Program-made: the position numbers and the translations under genes
In this document: in pieces, positions 11,756 through 24,854 of the stretch
Layout of the letters: the number at the start of each line of letters is the position of its first letter
How positions within the stretch are numbered: the first letter of the stretch is position 1
Source: Larimichthys crocea
Taxonomy: Eukaryota > Chordata > Actinopteri > Sciaenidae
Length of the DNA: 64,000 nucleotides
Assembly: GCF_000972845.2 (NCBI RefSeq)
Contig: NC_040032.1
Coordinates: 19,524,636-19,588,635, forward strand
Direction: 5' to 3'
Notes under the pieces: generated by a model
The model's database searches: none
Seen by the model: the letters and a program-made list of their open reading frames with translations, nothing else
What the model was told of the DNA's origin: nothing

Positions 11756-11934
11756 GACCCCGTCAAGCAGAAAACATCTTTACTCTTCCACTTTTATTTT
11801 GCTTTGAGGTCTTTGTTTATGTCTTGTTGTTTCACTTTCCTCCTCTGGCTCTGTGTAACTCTGTCAAGTGCACTCTCGTGATGACGCATTATATGAAGTT
11901 TACAAATGTATTTGTATTTGAGAAAAGAAAAGAT
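11755..11934 (+). repeat. Segment B', copy of 9806-9985 lying between A and A'
   Basis: B' abuts A exactly at its left and A' exactly at its right, so the whole block reads A-B'-A'. The copy is in the same orientation as B, which lies 1.9 kb upstream. Confidence 0.9.
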
Positions 11935-12038
11935 AACAAAAACTGATAGTTCCTCACAGGGGCTTTAATAATTCAAGTCTTATATGTAACTCAACTCTTA
12001 GAGCATATATATATTTCCCCTGCCTGTTCATGGTGTTT
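11935..12038 (+). repeat. Segment A', right 104-bp direct repeat
   Basis: It starts aacaaaaactgatagttcct and ends tggtgttt. Together with A it flanks B' like a very long target duplication or the two halves of a tandem duplication with a templated insert. Confidence 0.9.
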
Positions 12039-12560
12039 CCAAAAACAAAAAAGTTTGAGGAAATTTAGTTTTAAAATGAAAGGTAACACTTACATTTAAA
12101 AATTAAAATTAATAAGAAATTGAATGAATTAAGAAAATCTTAGAGGATGCACCAAAGTTCTTAGTTCTGGATTATGTTGGTTATGATCACATTGTACTCA
12201 CTAAAGTAATTACTGAGATCTGGGAACACGGTGACATCATTTCGACACTGTCCAACCGGTCAACAAAATATGAGCGGTCACAAAAACTTGTCCTGCTTTG
12301 TTGGTGAATTTGTGACAGCTGTTCATGCAGTATCTCTTTAATTTGCACCCTTATCTGTCAGCACGCTGCCTTCTTTCTGTTTGTTATATTAGTCAAGCTT
12401 GAAAATAGTGTGAACATGCTGAATGTCTACTTTCCTCACATGAACTAGCTGAGCTGTTCCATACAAACCTTCTCAAACATTCACAGTAATTACCTCGCCA
12501 TGATTTTTGCTTTATGCTTCTTGCCTTGTCAATATTGCAGCTGAAATCCATTATTTAATA
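12039..12560. other. Non-coding stretch, no gene seen
   Basis: AT-rich unique sequence leading into the pyrimidine tract at 12561. Nothing else is recognised. Confidence 0.4.
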
Positions 12561-12598
12561 TTTTCTCTCCCTGTTCTCCTTTTCTCCTTTAGGTGAGT
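12561..12598 (+). other. Candidate recursive splice site (3' splice site fused to 5' splice site)
   Basis: A 30-nt tract that is almost wholly C and T (12561-12590) is followed by AG (12591-12592) and immediately by GTGAGT (12593-12598). That is a strong acceptor directly joined to a full donor consensus, the arrangement of ratchet sites used to remove very long introns in steps. In vertebrates such sites are usually followed by a short optional exon; possible downstream donors are the cag-gtttga at about 12704-12712 and the aaaa-gtaaat at about 12863. An alternative is an ordinary exon starting at 12593: one frame stays open for 33 codons (ECQSTTCGLFQ...) and an AATAAA lies at 13247. If real, it would place the window in a plus-strand intron. 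Confidence 0.4.
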
Positions 12599-15500
12599 GT
12601 CAGTCAACAACATGTGGATTATTCCAGTCAGCTGTGAACTCCTACTGGGTCCCTCTGCATTGCCTTTTTTTTCCCTTGCACATCGTTGTATGATTCTGCC
12701 ATCAGGTTTGAAAAGATTGCCCCCTTTTCACTGTGATTCGCTGTGATTTTGATCAAAGAGAAAAAGCAGTGTACCCAGAGAGACGAGCTCTGTGCAGTGG
12801 AGCACTGTGGCAGTCTCTGCTCGGCAGCTCTGGTTGCTGTTGGCCTGAGCCATATGGAGATAAAAGTAAATGTCAATGGTGACTGAGGGCTTTGGTCTCT
12901 GTCAGATGTTCATGGTGTTCATTGTCTCGGCTTGACTTGATCTCTGTTGACTCTGTTAGCTTCCAGGGAACGGAAATGCTACTGTATTTAGGAGGCCTTT
13001 ATTTGTATTTTTTGGGAGTACTTGTTATTCAGTAGTGTGCTCTCCAGCTTCTAGTGTTTACTGCAGAATGTGGGCTGATTACTGATTACCACTGACTGCA
13101 AACGGAAAATAATCTCTTTTTTGAGTATTCTTTTCTTAGCAAGTCCATACTTCATATCAGAGGGTGTTAATGTTTGTGAATGATTGGGTTGTGAGGCTCT
13201 CTGAAGTGTGTTTACCTGAAAATCTCTGACCATCATCATCAACTAGCAATAAACAATGACAAACTGGTTGTAAAGAGAATGAACAGCCTCACATTGTTCT
13301 GACAAAACTAACATTGTTTTGCAAAATGTGTAATGTAACTCGCTCACCCTGCATTGACCCATAAGCACTAAGATAACTGAAGTTATTGGTCTGAGTGTAC
13401 TATATGCATTCAAAGTATCTCAAAGGGAAAAAATCACCAGGATATAAAAAACAACAGCAGTAGAACTTGGCTTTCTAGAGCTGGTCCTATGGTAAGTAGC
13501 AATATTTAATTATTCGGGATAATTATATCCAATTCATGATTGTATTTCTGGGATCAGTGGCACTTCAGGGATCAAGAGTGTATTTTCTGAAATGAAAAGA
13601 AAGGTGAGAAATGAGTATATTTGTCTGATATTTTCTCATGTGGAAGTTCGTCAGATGATAATCAATAGTAAAGTGCAAGAATAGTATATCAAAGACATGA
13701 GTGAGGCGTTGTCGTTCAAACTCTATTTTATCTCCAGTATGACCAAATAGTGACTGGTAAATAACAGAGATGCAATCTTCCTCTACAGTTATACAATCTG
13801 TGTTTACACTGCAGGTCCCTCTATTTAATACATTGTGCTTAATTACATTTTAGATCACCTTGCTATGTAAATTAGTATATTAATGAGGAAAAATGGCAGG
13901 ACATTAGCAGCTTAACTACTTCTTGTCATAAGTGTTACATGATTAAATTAATGTTCAATGATTTAGGGGATAAATTAAGACTTAAGTGATTGTATTTAAA
14001 ATAAAATAGAAGCAAACAAAGCAGATCCTGAGTATAATGTAGCACACAACATTTAAAAAGCACTGTATTATAATGTTGTGATTATTAAAGATAAAGTGAG
14101 TTTTAGTGTTTAAATCTGTTGATCCAAAAGAGCGATACCTCAATTAGATGTGTCTATAATCATGGCCCCCAGAGGTTCAGTCCTACTATTCTTAGCAACC
14201 CTTTGACCTTACCTTTAGTGCAATCACAGGTCAAAGACAATGGCTTATGACGAGTCCAAATGCCTAATTTGAAAGTTGACATAAATATTCATGTTCCCTG
14301 CTGGATAAATCCCAAGGTTTCTGGTGAATTTGTGTCCAATTGACATTTCTACATATAAAACTGATTTACTTTTATGGTCTAGACCTACAGTATGTTCAAA
14401 AATCAATGGACCTGTGCTCAGCTCAGCTAGTACTCTAAGTGATATAAATGAAATTCTCAAATTTCACTATGGACATTAATAGGTTAACCCTGTTTCCTCT
14501 AACACCAACCCTGGGGCAAACTTAACCAACTCTTACTGGTATCAGGGTAAGAGTTCCAAAAATCATCACTTTGTTCCCTTAAACACTATACCATCAAGAC
14601 GTAATTTCATAAGAATCCACTGTGAAATATTAAAAGCAGGATTTCCAGGCACTTTTCTGTTACAAATGATGTATTGGTATAGTATGTTTTTTTGTTGTTG
14701 TTTTTTTTAACTCTACCCTGGTGGTTAAGACCAATCCCTCCAGCAACACGAGATACATGCACATACACACACATACACACACTCCAGTGGTCATTAAAAG
14801 CTCTCATCACCAGGGGCATATCCCTGGCAGCACATGCCAAAGCCATTATCCGCCACCCTGTCCTAAACGAACGCTTTGGCATACATCTGAGCAATTAGGC
14901 CAGATTATTGGCAACCTTCCTTGGCCTTGCCCCATTATCAAGACCACTAATTACTAGCAATGTTCAGTGCTTTCTCTACCCTGCTCACTCTGGTACAGAA
15001 AGGTTAGGAAGAGTGGAAAAAGATAGGAAAAAATGGAGACAATAATGGACCTAGGTGGTTGACCGAAGGTGTGGGGTTTCATTAGAGGTAGCCGCAAGGG
15101 AGGATGTGGATGCTTGGTGACACCTTCCTTCTATTTTTGACGCCTGTACGTTAAGTGTGTGAGTATGTGTGAGGTGCCCATGGGAAATTTTTTTGTCCGG
15201 AGAAGCAGTACCCACGTGTCATCAGCAGAGTGATTGAAGTCTTTTTGAGGCGTAATGATAGCTGATGACTCATGTTGGTGAGGTGCTGGCTTGTCTGTTG
15301 GTTTCGGCAGAGTGGAAAATCATGCCTGCTGGGCAATTGCAGCTTTAATGGAGAATGGCACACAAACAAGGCACATATGGACACTTGTGTGCACGCTCAG
15401 ATGGACTCATAACCCCTCCCATGTGCACACACTAGAGATACACATGAAGACAGTACGTAAGCAATCCATAACTCCAACCATTTTGGCCCGTGATGCATGA

Positions 15501-16447
15501 GAGCGAGATTTAACACAAATGGGCAAAATACTGTTTTAGCGTTGTTTCAAAGGAAATAAAATGATCATTGGTCACTATCTACAGACTACTGATGTCCGCA
15601 TAACACAACAACAACTAGAGGAGTGCCTCATAAAAGCTCTCTCTAAAAGAGCTACAGTAACTGGGAGTATACATTCGGGAGTTCAAAAAAGCTCAAAGAA
15701 TTACTGCTTTTGTGGTTAGATTTGTATCTAGCCACATAGCATTTATTAACAAGCTATATTACGTTTTGGCACCCTGCTACCTAATTAATATTCATAATTC
15801 AAAAAAACACAGCTCCAATGAATGATTTGATGATCACCATCAATCATTTGTCATAATTTTTTTCTTTCTCTCTTATTCATAATAATCACTCATGCTCTTG
15901 CCTAATGGCATCTGTTCCTCATTTATAGTTGATAGTATTAGGTGTCCCTAAATTCCGAACTGAATCTGGAACACTTGATCAAGTGTTTGGGTAGCACTAC
16001 ATTCTGTGGCCAATGGAAATATCGAATGGGAACGTTTGTTGTTTGGCTACTTAAAGCCCCTTAAGTTTTAAAACTAGCTCACAACAATTTAAACTGATAG
16101 GATACATTTGTTGCAATAGATAATATTTGACAGGATGCCTGTACAGCAGAAGTCTGTACAGTTTGGTAAACTGTCACATATCAAGGCTGACATATATGTG
16201 ATATTTTTTTTACACTATGGACTGCACTGGTAATATGAAAGTGACATGATACATGATAGCACCCTAAAAAAATCCATAAATTCTCTGAGAGTGCTAATTG
16301 GCTTTGTAACAAAATCAGGGAGTTTAAAAAAACTGGATACTTAACAAATGAGATTTAATCAGAATATTGGCTTGATTATTCACCCATGTCCATGTTTATC
16401 TCTTAATACTCCCACAGCCCTTGTCCTTTCCTTCACAGCCAAAACGC
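12599..16447. other. Non-coding stretch; conserved-looking block near 14790-14960
   Basis: No coding region is recognised. 14790-14960 is complex and contains gagcaattaggcc and actaattactagc (homeodomain-type TAAT cores); it may be an enhancer but is untested. A small CA-rich tract is at 14758-14781. The remainder is AT-rich unique sequence. Confidence 0.35.
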
Positions 16448-16463
16448 TCACACACACACACAC
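16448..16463. repeat. (CA)n microsatellite, short
   Basis: Eight CA units, typical of vertebrate DNA. Confidence 0.95.
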
Positions 16464-18292
16464 GCAGAAAAGGTTTACTTTTATCCACTCAGTTCATCTG
16501 TCTTGCCCCATTGGAAAAGCCAAAGCTTAGTAAAGGTCTGGGAGGTGTTCAGAAGTGGAGAAACCTGCATGCTAAGAGCATGGTCAGTGGAGATATCGTC
16601 TCAGACCTCAGCTTCAGCTGACATTACCATCACCAAAGGTCAGACATCAGAGATAACTTTTTCTTAGCTGCTGAAGGGATAAACTACACACACTTACCAT
16701 GACATACAAGGAAGCAGCAGTCGTGTGGATGTGTGGCACTTTAAGAGTCAGTGGATTATAAACTTTTTTATTTAGAGGTGTTTCCCTTCCTCACTGCCAG
16801 TCTCTTTGTCTCCTCCACCCTCAGCCTCTCTTTTTACTCTTTCTATTCTCCCTCTGTGATGTCTGGCCCTCCTCTGCAGCAGACCAAGCACAGCATGAAG
16901 CCTGGAAGGAATGGAAATGAAGGCTTATTAATTCTCCTTGGTGGCTGAGAGACCAGTAGTCCAGGCAATGTCAGAGGATTTTGGAAAGCATAGTGGGAGA
17001 AGGCGGATGGTTGTCTTAGGGTGATTTCATAGCAGTCATATTTGGAGAGGGTTATTTGAACTCTGGAGGGTTTATTCCTTTAATTTGTTTCATTTAGGGA
17101 GGACAGAACGATGCCATTTGAAACAAATAACCACACAGAGACTGCTGGAAACACAAACCTCAGTTCTCCTCCAAGCAAACCATGGCTTGGTTTATTAGAA
17201 TGGAGAATGTAATTGGTTCAGCAACAGGAAACAACCCCCAAACACATGCTTTTATTGGTATGAGGGGGAAGGAATCAGAGCAGCCAAAATAACCAATGCA
17301 GCAAAGCCAATTTCCCCACTATGGTTGAGACCAAAGACAATGAACTGTATGAGATTGAAGTCATGGTGAGGTTAAGGCAAGGGAAAACAAAGGCGGCAGG
17401 GAGTGAGAAGAGTGAAATGGTGCCTGGGAAGTACAAAACAGAGTTAGTGTTGGGTGAGTTGTACACTCTACAGAAAGGTTTTTATGTTTACTTGAATGTG
17501 GATGAAAATTGTAGTTATAATGGAACCAAACCAGGCCATTGGAAACACCATATTCTTTTTTCCATGATGTGTTATATTAATGTGACTATGAATAAAACCA
17601 GGAAAGAAAAATGCTTCACCTTAACAATAAGCATATTTTCTGCGACATATTTTTAGTAGTATAATTGGGCTGGAGAAACAGGTTTATTATTAGTTACAGT
17701 CTAGTTTTATTTTGACACATTTACAAAGCATGTAATAGCACACTTACATAGTGAAATATTGAATGTAGTCTCAGTTGCAGATATATACAATAAATACTAC
17801 AAACAATCTCAATGCCAACTAAGCAAACTTCATCTACTGAAGAATACCATGAAATATGATTGAAAGCAAGAAAAAACATAGTAAGTAATGATGTCATGTC
17901 ATTGGCATTTCTGCATTAAAATCAAAAAATTAGTAGAGCTTATATATTTTGTTGAATTGTGTACTTGATCATCCCAAAGGTTTCCAGCAATGTTCATTTC
18001 GTCACCTTCACCCCCTCTAGTTGTCATTACTTCCACGGGAAACACGGGATACGTCAGAAAGTGAGGAAGGAAGTTGGTGAATATGACTGAATCTGAACAT
18101 GAATAAAACTTGAATGCATTACCTCTTCTGTGAACATGACTTCTGTCTGAGTCACATCATCTGCAGTGGTGGTTGTTTAACAATGAAGTCAGATCCCATG
18201 ATCCGACACTACGTCACAACATCGTCAGACTACGTCTTTTGTTATCGTTGTCTTATTGAGACCCCAAGCGGCAGACATATTGTGGGTACATT
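16464..18292. other. Non-coding stretch; one protein-like frame at 17321-17656
   Basis: The 111-codon plus-strand frame at 17321-17656 has an even residue mix and includes LQKGFYVYLNVDENCSY. I cannot assign it to a family; the opposite strand is open over part of it (17275-17466), which suggests chance. About 18000-18292 has clustered CpG (ccgacactacgtcac) and looks like a decayed repeat, unassigned. Confidence 0.35.
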
Positions 18293-18317
18293 TTGTGTGT
18301 GTGTGAGAGAGAGAGAA
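18293..18317. repeat. (GT)n(GA)n compound microsatellite
   Basis: A short GT run passes directly into a GA run. Confidence 0.9.
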
Positions 18318-20860
18318 GGTCATGATTAAGTGTGGTTAACTTGTTCAACTACGTTTGTGGGGTCCTTATACAGTATCAGTCTACCGTTTTCATCAGCGCC
18401 AGCCAATCAGAAACATTGCAGTTTGGTATAAACAATAAGCAAATATGAATGTGGTGAAAAGCAGAATGGGGATTTGAAAACTGCTCATGAGGAATGTTTA
18501 TGTTCAGAAGCTGTTATAACGTTTTTATATTTATCAATTCCAATAGCCGGCTGAAGAACAATCATTAAAATGCTTGACTTCCTCCAACAATGTGAGCATG
18601 TGTCGCAAAAAAAAGGAAAATATATTTTTATTTTTTCTTCTTCTGCGCTGGGACAATTACTGCTGCAATACAAGGTGATCATTGACATCTGTTTTATAAA
18701 AAAAAAAACAATAGTGTACATGCTGTGATACTGTGATCAGGTTGTCCACGGTGTCGTCTGCTTGGTTAGATGGCTCATGTTCATGTTTTTAAATCATCAG
18801 GGGAATTATGTTAACAGCATAATCACTGTTTTCTTAATCCTGAGTGTTGCTAATGGTTACATCATTGTGCTCATGTAGTTCGCTGGTGTGTATGTGCAGC
18901 AGTTGAGCTGGATGAATGCCGTCATGTTGTCAGTTTAGTACCTCAGGCAGGTCCAAAAGGTGTATCCACATGGTAACTTCCTTGCATGTGCAATGGCCTA
19001 AATGGGTAACATCGCATGTGGCCACACTGATATACTTTTGTATCTTTGTCATGCACATCCATTTGCTTTCTTCTAACAATAAGCACTGCTGATGAAGAGC
19101 CTCTCTTGATAAGGGCCAAAACACTTGAGACACTTGAGAAAAGTTCTGGACTGAAAAGTTCAAGAAACGCTCAGCCTTTCATCTTCAATGAAAGCCATGT
19201 GTCAAATTGGGAGCCCCCGCAGTGGTTTTGAACTTTTGTCCATCAGAGGTGATTGAAAAATAGCCAGGCAGGCCATATCTAACACCCGGTTTTGCATCTG
19301 CCATTCCCTTTTAAAAACGACCACATGGTGCAGCGACAAAAAGGCATTTTAATAGGCCTCAGATGAATTATCTATAACTATGACTGAATAAATCTTTAAT
19401 CGCTGTAATGAACTTTAGAGTATGGATTCAAAAAGCCATTTAGCTGATAAATGACCCATGGAGGGCTCTGATACCAGGATAAATCAAAAGGGCTGGGGTC
19501 TTCAATTATTTTATTTTTTTTTTCAGCTGATTTGAATAATTGACTTTAGAGCATAGTAGCTCAGAACACATATGCTGATAAGCAAGCAGAACAAGCTTGT
19601 TGTATGCATCACAAACAACAACAACCAAAAAAAAAAAAGAATTATCTCAATTAATATCTCCTCCTAGAAGGAGAATTTCTTGGGAACATGTCTTGTTTTG
19701 GACTTACGATCTACAGAACCACATTGCCCAAATCTTCCTGTTGAGCAATGAATAAACAAAATGTGACTTGGCAGTTACCATCCTCTTATTACAGATTCAC
19801 ATCATAGCTCTCTCTCTCATTCTGCTCATAGCTTTCCAAAGTGACAGCCGAAGGTCAAGCACTTAATCTAGTTTTTTGGGGGGGAGTTGGCCAGACCCCC
19901 ACCAGCACGTCATGTTCAATACTTTCAGCCATTAATTGCTCGCATTCGTCACAATGCTTTCAATGTAAGAAAATATGAGACCCTTATTTCTGTCCATGTC
20001 AGCAGTTTTGTGCATGTGCATGTGTCATGTTTAAAGCCGCGCTCATATTTCAGGAGGAGGGGAGGGTGTGGGATTGTCTTTTTTACCTGTATACATTATG
20101 TTTGTCATTTTGATTTATAGGTTGACAAAAGCTGCATCTATCCATAGGCATAGCTGCTCTTGCAGTGAATGGGAACCGGCCAGTGGTCCTGCTTCTCCAG
20201 CTGGATTAGTTGCTGTGATCTTGATTTTTGCCGAGCTGCAATATGCCAGCAAATGAGCCACAAAATGGGAGCAGGACTACATGAGCATTAGAACCAGTGG
20301 GGCCAATATTGGCCGCCGCACACCATCAGCTGTACTTGCTTTGTTGTACAGTACATTGTTTAATTCACAGTAGCACAACCTCAGTTACTTAATGGCACAA
20401 ATCAAATGGCAGTCATATATTTCTTTTATTATTATCCAACATGTAAAAGCATTACAAAGCAGTTGGCCTATTTACCTGAAATAGCTTGATTGTTTATTTC
20501 ATAGTTTCTGAATAGCTGTAAACAAACAACAAAGTAAGAAATACGAAGCGCCTTTGAACAAGCTAACATTTTTGGCCCTTGCTCAGAAACACTATACATC
20601 ACCATCAGTTACGTTTTTTATGAAGATGAATTGCTTTCACAGTTTCTCCACAGAAGCCCTTCTTTTATGTAGAAGTCTGAAGCACTGAAGCACAGGAGGT
20701 GCACCGACTTCATTTGAGCTTTGCTTTGCCGAGGATTAGTTTAAGATGAGATCACAAGCCCCCCAAAATGTAACATGTAATGCCTCTCACAGTTCGACTT
20801 TTTCCCCGTGAGACAGTCACTTTAGAGATTTCCACCCACTAGTCTGCAAGAAATGTACTT
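18318..20860. other. Non-coding stretch; conserved-looking block at 19260-19480
   Basis: No gene is seen. 19260-19480 is complex, repeat-free and contains several TAAT and GATAA cores in phase with balanced composition, as regulatory elements often do. 20141-20330 is similar. Neither can be confirmed without alignment. Confidence 0.3.
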
Positions 20861-20891
20861 ATTTTATTTATTTATTTATTTATTTATTTTT
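20861..20891. repeat. (TTTA)n microsatellite
   Basis: About seven tetranucleotide units ending in a T-run. Confidence 0.95.
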
Positions 20892-23800
20892 CAATCAATC
20901 AGCATTCACAAAAAACTAAAACTAAATTACAATCTAAAAAACTGTCTGGAGAGTTAAGTGTGGAGATTTTCTGTTCCCCACAGTTGAATTTTGAATGAGC
21001 AATTTCTTCTGCAATTGGACCTGTATTGGTTTTAGTTATTGCTGCCAGGCTGTATCAGTGGCGTTGCCTTTATTCTGAGGAGGGGGACATTAGATATTCA
21101 AAGTACACTGCTGTTTACTGACAAGGTGGTGCAACCTTCTCTGCAGGGGCTGAAAGGTGCTCAGCTTTGACAATTACTTGGCACAAAGTGACTGAGAACA
21201 ACAACGGCTGAGATGAAGCAGAGGCAATAACATTCGGCGGGGAACCTGCTAAAACAGCGGTGCCAATTCCTTTTACTAAGGAGCTGTCATCTAACCAAAT
21301 GATGCACGTCACTGGGTTTCACTTCCCTTTTTTTCCCCCCATCGCTTTACAGATTTCTTTTTGCATTTGAAAGCATACTTATTGCAATCTTTGAACTCTT
21401 TCAGAAATCTTTCTTCACTAGTAGGGATGGCTCTGACAGCGTGCTCCACACTTGGGGAATGTAGGATTTTGTGTAGAAGAGATATGTGGAATACAGTGTC
21501 AGTTCAGCTTTGGAGCTGCATGGCAGTCATGAACAGTCTGGGCTGTAGAGATCCTTGCAAAACATACTTGTCTACGCTGAAATGTCCAGATGATTGAATT
21601 TTGACTGATGACATAATAATACACACCCCTTATTCAACAAAAACCTGAGTTGACTAGCAAGCAGCTTCCGCGGCAGAAACACCTGGACACAGTACTGCTT
21701 TAACCAGCTGTATTTTAAGCTTTCAGCAATTTCTTTTTTAATTTTTACCAGCTGCGACAGTGACAGCTGGAACTATTTTCACCATGTGAATCTGTGGCAA
21801 AATGTACTCAAATGTGAATGTTTTTCCTTATCAGGGGCCGTAACAACACTGCTGCATATTTCCGACGTTAACTTCAAAAGATATGAATTATATCTGATGA
21901 AAAAGGGTTTTCTTTCTTTCTTCTCTTACTACTGGACCATCTTACAGTCATAAACAAGGATTATAAAAGTAATATTTCCCATCACTTTGCAGCAATATTG
22001 GCTCCAGTGCTGATACCCTCCTGATTATCTGCCCGTGTACCTTATGGAATTTGCTGGTCATGAGATAAAACAGAGTTTCGGAACATGAAATTATATTTCC
22101 CCATGTGTAGGTTTGGCTAGCATATTCCCTGCCCATGTGATGAAGGTTGAACATGTGCTTAATTATAGTGCCTGGCCGTCTCGTATTATTTTAGCCGTGG
22201 GAGTATATTGAATTGAGTTTGTGTGAGCACCTTCATTCATATTCTCCGTCCTTTGTCAGTGTGACTTTCACTCAGTCTATTGAATAGGAAATTAGCACAG
22301 GATACTACTAACGGATCCAATAAACATTTAGTACAAATTGGTCTCATTACATAAGATGGCTTTGGGTCCCTAGTCTGCCACATATGCTCTTGTAAATTAA
22401 AAAGAAGGAATAAAAAGCCAGTCATGGTACTGAATGACACCTCCCTGCCCACCTTTTTATTATTCAACCTATCTAGACATAACAGATACTCACAAAGCCA
22501 TTGGTCTTTTACATGCTCTAGTGTGTGATTGCAGCACTGGGCTTCATCATAATGCAGCAACATTAGAAGTTGGCACAGCCAGCCATTATCTGTCCCTGGA
22601 GCAGGCTGGTTAACTGGGTGGAGGTGTATTAACAAGGCAGCTCTATCTCTCTGACGCTCCTCATGACCTCTGCATGAATGGTAATTTATTATTTATTGGC
22701 CTGCTTTGGAGGTCTGTACAAGGAAGACATACATGTATTCATCAATGTGTGTGGGCACAGGCTACTGTCCTAAAGGATGAACACATTTACAAACACACCT
22801 AAACATATTTGCACTTGCAGTGCTGATTTAGTCTACACAGGCTTCTACGTGCCACACACACACTGATCTCACCACATTCGACATGCTGCTGACATGGCTT
22901 TAGCGAAGATTAGCTGGGATTAGATTGGATCTGCTGCAGAACTGAATAAATAATTGAAAACGTATTCTGCTCAGAGAAATTATGAGCTTTAGGCCTGCTT
23001 AGTCATGATTTGAACCAGGTATTTATTTAGTTTACAAGACACAGTAAGCTTTGCATGTGTCACAGAAATTCTCTTAATGCTTTGCTGGAATTTAACTGAG
23101 CTTTAACTGACTGATACGGATTAAAATAGTAATATAGTAAGTATGTTTTGTTTTCAGAAGATATTTATTTCCATTAATAGTCATTTGTTCATCTTCTGTT
23201 CTTCAGAATAAAAGTGACCTATTGTACAAAGCACTGGGGAGCGCTCAGTTTTGATTGGTTCAAAGATGTGCGTTATTTTCAGAAAAATCCTCATCACTGT
23301 TTAAATTAATCAGCTTTCTCCTGGGATGCTACTTCATTTCCTGGTTGGCAATTTTTTTTTTTTTCTTCCACAAAGTTGCTTAAAAATAGTGAAACATGTT
23401 CTTGTTAAAGTATGAATACAAATGGTAAAAGGCCTATATATAATTACAATAATGCACAATGACCTGTTCAGTTATCAAAACATACCGCACTACCCAAAGG
23501 CTGATAAACCACAAATGTGACAATTCATCAAATCTGCAACACAAATAGGTTTTAAAGAAAAGCTGGTCCTTAAATATTTAACGAATCCAGAAAACACTGC
23601 TGTTTAAAACAACCTGATATGAAATAAAATATGAATACAAGAAAGAACATGTCACATCTCAAGAGAGCAAATTTAGGTTGAGTGGTTTTTGCCTTCAGCA
23701 TTATTTCCTTGCGAATCCCTTGGGCGTGTATGCACATTTGAATACTGCATGAGAAGAGCAGATAATCTTTAAAAATGACTCAAGTCGAATGCAGGTATGT

Positions 23801-24614
23801 TGGATGGGTCATTGTGGGGGATTTGATTGGTTGTTGTCTGTCACAGTTAGCTGCCCCTGCACACAATACCACATGCCGTGCTTCACACTGCATACACAGC
23901 AAATACACAAAAAGCCACCAACACTGCACACACCCTCACATGTCACAAACAATCACAGTGTATATAGACTGTCTAATATTCCACGTCTTCATGGAAAAGA
24001 CAGATATACAGATACACAAACACAAACCTAAATCTCCATTCAAGGACCTTCCAGCGTCCATCTTGTAATCACACATCCCTACCTACCTACAAACACAACC
24101 CCACAGATACACACGTACACACTGAGTTAGAGAACCCAATTCCCCAGGCTTGCTCACTGGCCTGTGGTTGATGTGACACATCCTCAGCCCCTGCAGTGAT
24201 GCCCAGAGATGAGCCACAGTAGTGGGAGTGACACACATATCCTACACACACTCACCAAAACACACACATTAAACATGGATCAGGTGACCTGTGCCTTGCA
24301 GACTTCAACCATGTTCGCTGGCCCTTGGATGATGAGTGGCAGGCAGCTCCTCTCTCACTGTCTGTCTTCTCTTGTCCTTCCTATCCTCATCTTCCTTTCC
24401 ATTCCCAATAATGTAGGAATAGCAATTTGTTTCCAGCCTGTAGAGGGTTGGATCTTATAAGGATTTAACTTATTTTCAGCACAAAATGTCTCCTAGACAG
24501 AGTTAATAATGTTGTATTTCCATCATTACTAATGACTAAACAATTTCTTGCTCAGGTACTAAACTTGTTGCATTCTCAAAACATAATTTCTGGTGTTTTC
24601 TTTGTTAGGAAAAA
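20892..24614. other. Non-coding stretch, no gene recognised
   Basis: 21323-21352 is a strong acceptor-like pyrimidine tract ending in acag, but no coding exon follows. The minus-strand 132-codon frame at 22237-22635 has no domain; the DNA there is complex and could be regulatory. 23860-24290 is CA-rich. A poly-T tract lies near 23352. Confidence 0.35.
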
Positions 24615-24695
24615 ATGTATGTATGTATGTATGTATGTATGTATGTATGTATGTATGTATGTATGTATGTATCTATGTATGTATGTATGTATGTA
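24615..24695. repeat. (ATGT)n microsatellite, about 20 units
   Basis: An 81-bp tetranucleotide array with a single interruption (atctatg at about 24671), probably highly polymorphic. Confidence 0.97.
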
Positions 24696-24819
24696 ACTTT
24701 TGCTGGAAAGAATCACACATTATTCATCTAACAAATGAAAAAAAATAATTCAATAGCAGCAGAATACACCTTTGCTCAAATCAATACTCACAAAGAAAAA
24801 GTGTCATTTGTGCAGCATT

Positions 24820-24854
<35 letters not shown>
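24820..24854. repeat. (CA)n microsatellite with TA interruption, then (ATA)n
   Basis: About a dozen CA units, a catata break, further CA, then AAT triplets to about 24870. Confidence 0.95.

Noticed and set aside
21323..21360. Strong 3' splice site
   Set aside because: The acceptor tract is good, but no coding or conserved exon and no donor of quality follows within a typical exon length.
22237..22635. 132-codon minus-strand open frame
   Set aside because: No family resemblance, no initiation or splice context, and ordinary length for a chance frame in 64 kb.
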